Assembly (NCBI GenBank): GCA_034336665.1
Contig: JAPFBE010000002.1
Location: 38,357,406 to 38,421,405 of the forward strand
Direction of reading: 5' to 3'
DNA: 64,000 nt
Source of the DNA: Luscinia megarhynchos
Taxonomy: Eukaryota; Chordata; Aves; Passeriformes; Turdidae
Shown here: piece by piece, positions 51,623 to 61,775 of the stretch
Numbering within the stretch: the stretch's first letter is position 1
Layout of the letters: each line of letters begins with the position of its first letter
The notes under the pieces: model-generated
Told to the model about the DNA's origin: nothing
What the model saw: only the letters and a program-made list of their open reading frames with translations
The model's database searches: none
Position numbers and translations under genes: made by a program

Positions 51623-51642
51623 ATTAGCTATTTCTAGCTAAT
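51623..51642. repeat. Perfect 8-bp inverted repeat
   Basis: ATTAGCTA (51623-51630) and TAGCTAAT (51635-51642) are exact complements around TTTC. A further TAGCTAGAT copy follows at about 51646, so the TAGCTA core is repeated three times within 35 bases. Confidence 0.8.
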
Positions 51643-52754
51643 CATAGCTAGATTATAAGGAATGTCAGTTTGATGGAGGTGAGGAAAGAAAGGGGCAGGA
51701 ATGGGACTGTCAGAGTTAATTCTGCAAAATGACGTCTGGCAAAAAAAGCAATTAGGGTTATTTGGACAGCTTGCCCAGAACAGCATATTTCTCACCTTTG
51801 TCATTCATAGAAGTAGTAGCTGCCTGCACTAGATGCATTTTTGTGTAAAGCTGCAAAAAATATAGGTCGTGTTTAAGCAAGCTGTCATAAAGTTTAAAAC
51901 TACAAGGGTAATCCTAATATAACAAGTAGTTGGGTTGCTCACTACAGTAGAGATTCTTATTTAAAAATAAAAAAAAATTACATATCAATCTGTGTTTTGT
52001 GCTAAAATACAGCACAAGGCCAATGACATTGTCACTGCCTGTGCTAAGTGCACTGGAAGAATGAAAGCTGAGGTGTTCTGACTCTGAGAAGTGTGTCAGC
52101 TTTGCAAGAGTCTTGCAGATATGAGAAAAGATGGAGAAGGAAAAATATAAACTCACAGTAATCTGAAATCTCAGCAGTTTGCCCCAGTTTTATAATAAAA
52201 CAAAATAGAATGAGATGACCAACTCTCACAGCATGCCACCACCAGAGTTAATACGTTACTGTCTGGTGACAGTGATTATGATGTTAAAATATGCCTATAT
52301 AAGGCACCCCTAGGATTAATTAGCAGATAAAATTATGGAAATTCATTTCTGTAAATATTGCTGGGAAATTCAGATGAAAATCTTGGCTTCTGCATGGGCT
52401 TTTGGAAAGGACTGGCTGATAGAGGTGGAATAGCAGGTCATACAGCATAGAATGGTCTGTGTAATGGAGGAAGATCTCCCTTGGTTTCCTCACCACCAAC
52501 CAATTCCTGGACATAGCTGGCCTAGCCGTGTGCATGTAGGTTCCTTCACAAGTTAAAGGATTTGCTCTTCTATTTTCCTGTAGCTCTGAAGTCCTTCTGA
52601 GGCTTTCTATAAATGACAGTAAGGTACATCAGGCTCTTACTCAATTTTTCAGGAGTATGGTGACTATTGGGACACACAGGGTTCTGGATTTGTCTCCCAC
52701 TAACAATAGCTGTAATGAGAGAAAAGGCAAACAGAGGTCATCATCTAACACTAG

Positions 52755-52781
52755 CACAGTTACAGGGTTTCTGTAACTGTG
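52755..52781. repeat. Perfect 11-bp hairpin, 5-base loop
   Basis: CACAGTTACAG (52755-52765) pairs exactly with CTGTAACTGTG (52771-52781) around GGTTT. It is the longest perfect stem-loop I found in the window. The pairing does not continue outward, so the stem is too short for a canonical microRNA precursor. A T-rich run follows within 10 bases, but this is not a bacterial terminator in this genome. Confidence 0.88.
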
Positions 52782-53392
52782 GGATTTCTTTTCTTGGCTT
52801 TTTTCAGATGTGTTTAGCATGTCCTATCCTTTTTTCCTCGCAGTAGGAGTAGATTTTCGTTCCTCTTTCCCATAACCAGATGGTACTGCAGTCACAGAGC
52901 ATGTGGGCTCACGTGGGGTTAAATGGTTTCCTCCATTTCAGATTTTGTGCCATCCAGATTTAAATTCAACAGTGTTTGTTTAAGATTCTGCACTCAGCAC
53001 TTTGTATTAGATGAGAAGAAGCCCTGCATTTAAATTATTCAGTCTTTAGGACTGATGAAAATTGTCAATCACCTTCTAGCATATTTAACTTATCCTTAAG
53101 GATGCTTACAGGTGCAAAAATTCACATCCAGTTGCACTTATATATCCTCGGTTTATTTTGTCATTGAGTGACTCTGTCCTCCTTACCTTCTGATGTATTC
53201 TTGTGTTGCCCTACAGACAGTGGGCAGAAATCAAATAAATAAAAATATTAAGTTCCATTTTTACTCAAATTGATAAGACTGACAGAGAAACTCATAATGT
53301 CAAAACATTAAACATTCCATGACATTAAATAACAATGGCTGGCATGTCCTGCTTAAAGTAGGAGAAATGTCACTATGGCAGGTTTTCTCAGC

Positions 53393-53410
53393 ACTGACTG
53401 CAGAGTCAGT
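53393..53410. repeat. Perfect 7-bp inverted repeat
   Basis: ACTGACT (53393-53399) and AGTCAGT (53404-53410) pair around GCAG. It is short and may be chance. Confidence 0.8.
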
Positions 53411-53679
53411 AAGTATTAATATTTATAATTATTTCTGATATTTATGTTCTGTCTGGGCATCGGGAGAAGAGATGGTGTAAACTATGAAATGAAAACAGGG
53501 TGAAGTCAAGGGGGGATGGAACATCTGGGAGGGTGTGTGGGACAGACCCAGACAACCACCTTTCCCATCCCATGGTGTCAAAATACTTTCACCCCACATC
53601 AAGACCATAATGTTTCATTTAAAAAAAATTAATAAGTAAATAGTTGGCAAGATCCTTCCAGGACCAGGCTTTTCAGAAG

Positions 53680-53963
53680 CCACACTGGGTGCAAGGCCCA
53701 GAAGTGCTTGGAGCGTAAGGTTGGTGGCAGCATGTCCCAGTGTCCAGTCACCATGGGGGAACAGGAGCACACGGGCATGGCAGGGACAAGGTCACACAAG
53801 GCCTCAGGTCAGCACCTCCTGGGTGCCCAGGGTGCAAGGAGAGGCATGGACAGTGTAGGCTGCCAGGTGAAAGGTCTCATGGAGGAGCTGGAGGCAGCGC
53901 TGCCCGGAGACAGAGTGGCTGTGGGGGGCTGACACCCACTGCATTTGCTGGCTTGGGGCTTGG
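53680..53963. other. G+C-rich patch abutting an LTR
   Basis: This stretch is markedly richer in G+C and CpG than its surroundings (for example GCAGCGCTGCCCGG near 53895) and ends where the LTR begins. It holds two overlapping plus-strand open frames (53708-53932, 53740-54021), rich in glycine and arginine, that resemble no known protein. It could be retroviral internal sequence, an unrelated repeat, or a pre-existing unique patch. In the minus orientation of the LTR, the first bases next to its 3' end do not look like a tRNA primer-binding site, which argues against intact proviral structure. Confidence 0.4.
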
Positions 53964-54804
53964 TGTTATGCCTTGGTTTGAGAGAGAGGTGTTTGTTAAG
54001 AAAGGCAGAAGCCTCTCTTGAAATGGAGAATGTAAACCCCCTCCCTCCAAATTATTAGAATTTTGAAATTAAGGAGCTCTCAGGCAAAGATATGGGAATA
54101 GGAATAATGGTCCTTTACTAAGAAAAAAAATTACAGTAATACAAAAAAAAACCCAAAACACTGACAGAATGCAACCTGACACCCCATCAGTCAGGGTGTT
54201 GGTAGCAGTTCCATTAAATGGTGGCTGCAGTCCCCCTGCAGTGGCAGGTGTGGTTCAGCTGAAGCAGTGCTCCTGTAGAAGGTGCAGTTTTCCTCTGAAG
54301 GTCCAGGGATGATGTGGAAAGGTCCGATTTTCCTCTGGAATCCAGTGGAAAAAGGCTGCTCTGACGTTCCAAATCTCAGTTTTTATCTAGGTAGGAAAGG
54401 CTCAGCTCCTCCCCCTGGCTGGAGCATCTCCAAGTGGGATGATGTAATTTTATCAGCCATGCAATGGGACTCAATGGCCCATTAACAGAAGATATCTTCC
54501 GGGAGGAAAGATGGGTTGTGGAAAAGATAAAGAACACTGCCCCACCTGGTTTTAACAGATGGTGATAGAATGCATACTTCTGGTTACAGACATGTTAGTA
54601 GGGAGTTCTTCCTGACATGGGTGTGGTTTCATTAGGAAAATCCCAGCCTGCACTGCCATCTGAGAAGAAGTTGGGCAGGGCAGCTGTGTTTTCCCTCCTG
54701 AAAGAAGCCCCATGGGCATGGTGAGCCAATCCCACCCCACAGTGGGAGAGGTTTGTGCTCTTGAGCTTGTTCTGGGTTTCTGGCAACTTCAACCAAACAC
54801 GACA
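53964..54804 (-). mobile_element. Endogenous-retrovirus LTR, probably solo (841 bp)
   Basis: A long terminal repeat in reverse orientation. Its ends form decayed inverted repeats: TGTTATG at 53964 on the plus strand, and TGTCGTG at 54804 read on the minus strand. In minus orientation, a TATA-like CTAGATAAAA lies at 54381-54390. An AGTAAA polyadenylation-like hexamer follows at 54114-54119, and then the T- and C-rich R/U5 part. That order supports the strand call. No internal gag, pol or env similarity is seen on either side, so it is most likely a solo LTR left by recombination. No clear target duplication is visible (CTTGG against GCCCC), which suggests decay or slightly wrong borders. All open frames inside are noncoding shadows. 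Confidence 0.72.
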
Positions 54805-57800
54805 GCCCCAGAGAATTGGCTGCTAGGCTGAAATTCATGTTCGTTCATTGCACATTTGCCCCTCTTCAGATAAAGATCATAAATGAAAAGAAAACAGGTG
54901 TCTTTATGCCACATCCCAGTCTTGAAACAAGATGAAAGCCAGTTGCTGATCTCCATATAGTAACAGCCTTTAGCAAAAGGGTGCCTCAAAGAAGAGTGAT
55001 GGTTAAAGCACCACCATTGAAAAGTGGTTACTGAGCCAACACTTTGCAACTCTTTAAAACCATATGAGAGAAACTGCCACATCAAATGCCCCTCTGGACA
55101 ATGACTTCATACAGGAGTGTTTTTACTGAGCTTGTGGTTACTCTGTCCTTCCATGGTAATATGAATTTTTGTGAGAACCTCCTTACAGACTTTAAAAATA
55201 CCCAAACATAATAATGAAGAGGTAGAAATACCATCCTCTGATCAGACCTGCCTGCATATGCTTCCAGAAGGACAGTATAGATAACATGTTTTATTTCTTC
55301 CTATTTAGAAACTTTCCCTAGTGCTATTGAGCAAGGCACTTAAATTCAAAGCTATGCAGTTTTTTACTACATCCTGCAGGTCTCTGTACTCTTTTTCTTT
55401 CTTGCTTCTAGTGAATCTGGACTTTTTTTTTTAAATGTTATTTTCTGCCTGACTCAGCAGTTGTCTCTGTGATAAATCTGAGGGACAGGAGAAGGGACAG
55501 GCTCTTTATCTGGAAAAAATTTAATGAGGTATGTGTTTCTTTCAGCTCTTAGTGGGAATAAAACTCTCTTTGTAAAAACCTCTGAGAAATTTATCCAACT
55601 GAGGGTTGTCGGATTCACGTGGGCTTTTTTATTCATTTGCTAGCTAAAAAAAGAAAAATCAGGCCTAGCAGTCAGGTGTACCATGTAGGTGTGTGATACA
55701 CCCTAGAGGACTATGAAGCTGATGAATAGTTAGCTTCCTATAATGCCAGGTATCTCATCCATTATATATAATAACAGTAATTTTTTAATGCTTTCAGAAA
55801 TTCCCATGTAAAGGAGCTCTGCAAAATCAAAGAATGTGCATTAAAAAACATCGAAACACTTTGTTTAGACCTCTATTTTTCTTGCTTTATGATAACGAGT
55901 TGGAATTAATTACTTTTACTTTATGTAACTATTTATGATGTTTCCAAATGAAGCAGGTTTGTAAGTACATAATTTGAATGCAAATTGTGGCTTCCTCATC
56001 AATGCTCAGTCCTAAGGTGTTTTTTGGATGATTTTGAAATGTATCAGGTAAAAATAAAGAAATATGGAACTGAATCTTTCAATTAGCATGATGTATTGGG
56101 GAAATAGGTGGCTAATAAAAATCAACAGCAGCATTTCAAACAATCACTTATTGGAGCTACAGGTGGCCAGCTTGTCAGATGGATTTCCACTGAAATACTT
56201 GCCCATTTCTGAAGATCTTTTCTTCTGTTATTGTTTTACTCATTTGAGGTGAGGGGATCATGCTGTCATTTTCATCACTGAAGCTTGTACTTACTTGTAA
56301 GTTTGGAATCTGCCCAGGAATCATAAAAGGAATAAATCCTTGCAATTTGCCAAGAACCTGAAACTCTCACTTCTGGTAATCTGCCTGTCATTTGCAACCC
56401 AGGAGATGTTAATATGAAAGGCAGGTTTTTTAAAACGCTCAGGAAAGGGAATGAATTCCCATCACTTGTCCAGCTGCTGTGTGCAGTCACCAAACAACCC
56501 TGAAGATACCTACACTGTTTAAAATCAGTTTATGGCTTTTTTGTGTTTTTGGAGGAATGCCCAAACCAAGTAAATGGGTAAGCTTCTACAGAAACCATCT
56601 TATGAACTGTGTATTTCATAGTTAAATCTCCTACCATCCTCATTCCCTACTGTGATAAGTCCCTATCTAGGCCTTCATACTTATATACATTCCCTTAATC
56701 TCATGGTCTCTCTTTCCAGCACAAATATATGTACTCCCACTTTCTACCTTTTTTGAGGTGTAGCAAGGTAAACACTGACTCTTGACACTCAAAGGATGAT
56801 ACCTATCTGTTATATTTACAATTCAAATGACCAGATTTTAGGAATTGGATTTATCATTTTATTATATTGTTCTATACTTGCTTACTATTCTGTGTTATCC
56901 ACACTGGCCTCAGCATACACATGTATTCTGTGGCTAGGAAAGAACCAGATCTGTGAGGAAGCAGTACCCTGTTGTGAGTTAAAGCCTAAGATGGAAGGTG
57001 GAAAATGCTGCAAGGACTCCCCCGAGGCCTGAAGAAACATGGTGTCTTGGGGAAGGTATTTGTATGTTTGCAGGCTGCTTCAGTGTTAGAGCTGGAATGT
57101 CAGGATGATGGGCCGTGTAACTTAAAAGGGTCCCAATGCTGAACTGGGGTCCTTGCAGTGGTTCCTAGGTCACTCCCATGAGTGGTAGAGCTCTACCCCT
57201 TTGTTAGCCCTGATTAGCTGCTGAATAGAGATAGAAGTTTCTCCTCATCCCTGTATTTATCAGCTTCATCATCACCACAAGGTAGAAAATGGTCTTTTCA
57301 TTTTTAAGAAGGTCCTAAATAAATCTGTCACTGGCATACTGTCAACTTTCAGAACTGGATCAGAGTCAACAAAAAACTTTTCCATGTCCCTGATTGTCTT
57401 GCAGTCAGTTTTGTTGGGAAATAGGAACAGGATGCTTGGTCTGCATGAAAACTGAGAAACCACACATACAAGCTGTGGGCATTTCTCTGCTCAGCACATA
57501 CTTGCCTTACTTCTCAGCTGCAGGCAAAAAACATCAGTGAAAAGAAGGACATGCCAAGATATTCCAGCTGTCTCAACACAATCCAGCTCCATGGAGGAAT
57601 ATCAGCTAGGGCAGGCTGGGGCTGTCAGCTAGCAACAGCAGTGTTGTCCCCTGTAAAGTGGCTGGGGTTTTCTGGCAGAGCTCTGCTGCTCACTCTAAGC
57701 TTTGATGCAATGTTGGCTATTGGTACCTGACTTAGGCCAAGTGTGTCCACAGATGACTTTGGTTGCTCTTTTGGGATAGAGGCAAACCACACATACATTT

Positions 57801-58654
57801 GTTTGTGTCTTTGCATGTGTGTGAGAGAAATTTGCTGCAGCAAATTACAGGTGGACTAATAATAAGGGCTGCCAGCATCTCAGGATGCAGTCAAACTTTT
57901 CTGAATTTCTCAGAGGTATTCTCAACATCTCTATTCAGGGGTTTGTTAGGGAGGGTAAGAGATATTTATGGAGCTTTGACTCTGCGTTGTCACACAGGAG
58001 TGAATGATATTTTCAGGAGTGAAGAATTAAGTTGAACTGAACATTGCTACTTGTAAAAGTGTTAATCTCCTGCAAGTCACTCATGCTGTGATGATTCAAC
58101 TCTAGTTGTTGCTGCTTAGCTGACTACAAGATGATACTGTAATACCATTAATTACTACTGCAATGACTTGGGAAGGGCATGGCTAAAATATTTAATTCCT
58201 ACAGTTTCCTGTTTTTTTATCTCAGAAGAATAGTGTTTCATGAGGCATATAGGAACAATTTAAGCCTACTGTCCTTCAGATTGGTTTTTTTTCTGTTTTT
58301 TCAAACACCTCCGTTTGTACTTGCATTTTTTGAGCTAGGATAAATTACAAATGTATCTCATATTTTCATTTGCTCTTTTTAAATAATGGAAAACCTGTGA
58401 CAAAAGGTGTGACTTCCATGGGAAATGTACTTAGGGCCTTTTATGCATCCAAAAAGACTTGAAACATTTTGGCTTCTACAGTAGAGATGTAGCCATGAAA
58501 CTTGAAATAACAAAATAATCATCTCCTTAATTTTGTTTGCCTGGAGTATTTTTATTTCTACACCAAGAGCAAAAATACACAAGAGTTGCATAGTATAAAA
58601 GCATATCAATGTTTCTATTTCTTTCAGAATAATGTAGAGCTAGTTATGTTCCTG
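54805..58654. other. Unique noncoding DNA
   Basis: No gene or recognisable repeat. 55850-56000 is A+T-rich with TTGGAATTAATTAC and ATGCAAAT phrases that suggest conserved noncoding sequence; this is an impression only. The open frames (for example 54789-55085 minus, 57763-58035 plus) match no family I know. Confidence 0.5.
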
Positions 58655-59081
58655 ATGAGCAGTGCTTGCATTATTAAGGTCCTTTTTGCTTATTACCCTA
58701 GCAGAGGGGAGGCTGGGGGTACAAAGGCAGCTGACCCCAACTGACCAAAGGGACATTCCACACATACAGCATCATGCTCCAGCCTATGGAGCTGGGGGGA
58801 GAATATGGAAGGAGGGGGTGCTCAGAGTGGTAGCATTTTTCTTCCCCAGTCACCTTTAGGTGCTATGGAGTCCAGCTCTCCTGTGGATGGAACACCTGCC
58901 TTCCCATGGGAAGTGGGGAATGAATTCCTTGTCTTGCTTTCCTTACTAAACTGTCTTTATTTCAACCCAACCCATCAGCTGTCTCACTTTCACTTTTCCA
59001 GCTCTCTCCCCCATCCCACCCAGGGGAAGAGAATGAGTGACTACAAGGGGCTTGGTTGCTGTCTGGATTTAAGCCATAATA
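58655..59081 (+). mobile_element. Endogenous-retrovirus LTR, 5'-truncated
   Basis: An avian LTR in forward orientation. Recognisable blocks in order are GAGGCTGGGGGTACAAAGG, CTGACCCCAACTGACCAAAG, a TATA box decayed to TATGGA (58785-58790) ahead of GCTGGGGGGA, and CCCATGGGAAGTGGGGAATG. A decayed polyadenylation signal, ACTAAA (58945-58950), is followed by CTGTCTTTATTTCAACCC and then TCTCTCCCCCATCCCACC. It ends in a TTAAGCCATAATA form of the usual TTAAACCACGACA. The U3 start is missing or unrecognisable. Its R/U5 part has the same architecture as the LTR at 6611-6997, in the opposite orientation. A 141-codon frame at 58805-59230 runs through and out of it and is not a gene. Confidence 0.8.
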
Positions 59082-59860
59082 GCTCCCTTCCTGCTTTTAT
59101 GCAATTGGGGCTACAGAGCAAGGCTGACAGACAGGTACAAGTGCAGAATGGATTGTGGCAGGGTGATTTCTTTGGAAATATTCTCCTTTGCTTGGACTAC
59201 AGGAAAAGAACATTGCCCAGTCAAACCTAGTCCTGGTGATGACTGTGACTGCAATGCAGTGGCAAACTCTTCCACCAGAATACATAAATTTTCACTTTGG
59301 TGCTGTATTTTAATTTCAAGTTTCAATTCTATCACACAGAATAATCAGTGGGACAATTTGACTCCATATTGAAGTGTTCAAATGGTTTAAAAGGTTTAGG
59401 GCTGAAGCAATTCTGAATAGTATCCAGTACTTTGCTTGCCATGTCATGAGGAACTTTTTAAAGTAGATATGGTGGATTTTTTCCTCATTTAATAGGAATC
59501 ACAGGAAAATACAAACTAGTCATAACTTAAAGTTCTCTGAATAGTAATTTGAACTTTCATGGTTTCGGGGAAGCTTTGGTATGTCTTTTTTTTAAGTACA
59601 AAATATTTAAATCAAGGACTTAGAAAAAAGGATCAAATTTCAGATTAATTGGAAAGCATGGAAAAACAATAACATTTTTTTCAACAAGAAGAGTAAAGTT
59701 ACATAATCAAAGGACAATGAATGTTTATTGGCTTGAGGTAGAATTATATATATGCCCAGTGGTGATTTTAAGCACCTAAACCAGAATTCTCACAACACAT
59801 TTACCTGTTTCAGATTTTACTGTGTATGTTCATTTTGATTACTCTTGTTCTAATTAAAAT

Positions 59861-59925
59861 ATTTTTTGTTTGTTTGTTCATTTGAGTTTAGATTTTTTGT
59901 TGGTTTTTTGTTTGTTTGTTTGTTT
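59861..59925. repeat. T-rich tract with TTTG units
   Basis: Two blocks of TTTG/GTTT units separated by a CATTTGAGTTTAG-type interruption. Microsatellite-like, with no element body nearby. Confidence 0.75.
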
Positions 59926-60436
59926 AATGGATAATCTATTACTCAGGAGCTCTCCTTAGCAACAAAGTGCATGAGCTGTGATTTGTTGAATGATCCTTGC
60001 AAACTCAGGCCTTTTCCAGTAGCATCACATGCATTATTCGATTTACCTTCAGCTATGCATGTCTTTGAAGTTTTAATGGAAACTTGCCAGAAATTGTGAC
60101 AAGGTAAAGAGCTGCATATTTTTAACATCTCCCATCTCCATGCCTAATTTATAGATAGATGTTCATGTTTGGGCTGAGAGAGCCTGCCTTAAACTCTATG
60201 GAATGTGATTTGACAACAAAAATCTACAACTCTGTATCCCAAAGATGTGAGCACAGTGAGGTTAAACAAAATGTTGAAGTCCCCCCAGGGTACTGCCAGA
60301 AAGCAGTGAAATGGCTCAGTGTTCCAAATTCAGGTTTTATCATCATGCTCTCATTGCTCTGCAGCAATGGTGGGTTATGCCCTTACTAGTAACTGATATG
60401 GGATTTATTCACAAGTAAAAACTTACAATTGTATTT

Positions 60437-60448
60437 GGGGGGGGGGGG
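60437..60448. repeat. Poly-G tract (12)
   Basis: Twelve G on the plus strand in A+T-rich sequence. It is the longest G run in the window. Confidence 0.85.
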
Positions 60449-61647
60449 AAATGGGTTGGAAAACAGTAATTTAAATCAAGCACTTTTAACTATGGGAAGT
60501 CTTTCTAATGTACATCTTGTAGCTGTCTAAAATTGCACCAAAAATATTATTATTTTTGTCACTGAGGCTATTATAACTGAGGTTTCACTGACAATTTTCA
60601 AAATGCATAAGATCAAAATCCACATAATTTTCTCAAACATGTCTGTGATGCCTGAAAATTATTGTGAAACTCTCTGTTATAGGAGATATTTTATTCCCAT
60701 TATAACTTACTAGTGCACTTATGTACTATATACATCTATGTACTACTATGTATTCTGAGAGAGAATTTATAGCATTGTAGAACTTAGGCTTGGAAAGACT
60801 CCTGATTTTTCTTTTCTTTTTCTATACTAACCAATGCAAATGTAGACTAGAGGATAGATAGGACCGAGGAAGAGACTGAACTAACTTTAAATAAAATTAA
60901 TGATATTTTTATGGTACCATAATAACTTATAGTAATTATCATTACTGTTCACCTGATAAATCAGATTAGGAAAATAGTAGAAAAGAGCCCTGTGAATTTG
61001 AAGAATTTGATTTTGTAAACTGAGAACAGAAACATCCTTGGATTCTATCTAAAATTTTCTTTCACTTGAGAAGGATTTCCCATCTACAACGTATTACAAA
61101 AATTTTTAAATGTTTGCATTGCATTTGCTGCCCATGGTTTCTCATCTTTTGTTCCCTTTTGGGAAAGAAACAGAGATCAAATCTGTCATTTTTGATGATG
61201 AGATGTATAGTGACTAAATTGCTATGTGGATAGGGAAAACGGATACCTCTTATTCTAACAGTTTCAATATTGATCTCATGAATTGGTTTATAAAGCACTG
61301 TCACTTGTGTTTAAAAAACAAACAAAAAACTCTGTTCTGATGTTAAAGACTCGACCTTGCTTTTTGAATAACACTCGAGGCAGGTCAGCATACAGGTTAA
61401 AGCACCTTCAGCTTTAGTGCAAGGAACAAAGCTTTATGTTAATGATACCAGATGTTCTTCATCTTTGTTTTGTACTTCCTAGAATGAATTTCTTTCAGAG
61501 AGGATAGTAAGAAATTCCTGACTTTATATTGATCTTGTTTCCAAATTTTGTCTTGCTAAAGATTATCTTAATAATCATCTTCTTGAAGGAGGAGGTGTGG
61601 GACCAGTAAAAATATTCCATCAAGAAACATCCTGATATTTGAGTATA

Positions 61648-61775
61648 ATATATCAAGTGTGTGTATATATTTGTGTGTGTATTAAAAAAAAAAATATATA
61701 AATATATCAAGTATATACATATTCATGTTCATATATTAATATGAATACTTGATATATGAAGATATCAAGTATTTG
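61648..61775. repeat. AT/GT microsatellite with inverted ATATATCAAGTAT motifs
   Basis: ATATATCAAGTAT at 61702-61714 is exactly the reverse complement of ATACTTGATATAT at 61745-61757. Related ATATCAAGT copies sit near 61650 and at 61762-61770. GT/TA alternation (about 61656-61682) and an A11 run lie between them. The pattern looks like repeated slippage plus inversion of one motif. Confidence 0.8.

Larger units (their letters stand above)
47281..53679. other. Unique noncoding DNA; possible conserved segments
   Basis: No gene is recognised. 47640-47870 and 49680-49900 are A+T-rich with many ATTA-type cores and may be conserved noncoding sequence. 48300-48420 is a local CpG cluster. Hairpins lie at 51623-51642, 52755-52781 and 53393-53410. 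Open frames of 60 to 91 codons are scattered and unrecognised. Confidence 0.45.

Noticed and set aside
52755..52781. Rho-independent terminator (stem followed by T-rich run)
   Set aside because: The setting is a vertebrate nuclear genome, and the stem-loop resemblance is coincidental.
53708..54021. Glycine- and arginine-rich plus-strand frames beside the LTR
   Set aside because: Two overlapping frames in a G+C-rich patch with no similarity; one runs into the LTR. Base composition explains them.
58805..59230. 141-codon plus-strand frame
   Set aside because: It starts inside the LTR and runs past its end into flanking DNA, so it is not a retroviral or host gene.
61648..61775. CRISPR-like repeat array
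   Set aside because: The motif copies are short, in mixed orientation and AT-only, without regular spacers. This is microsatellite rearrangement.
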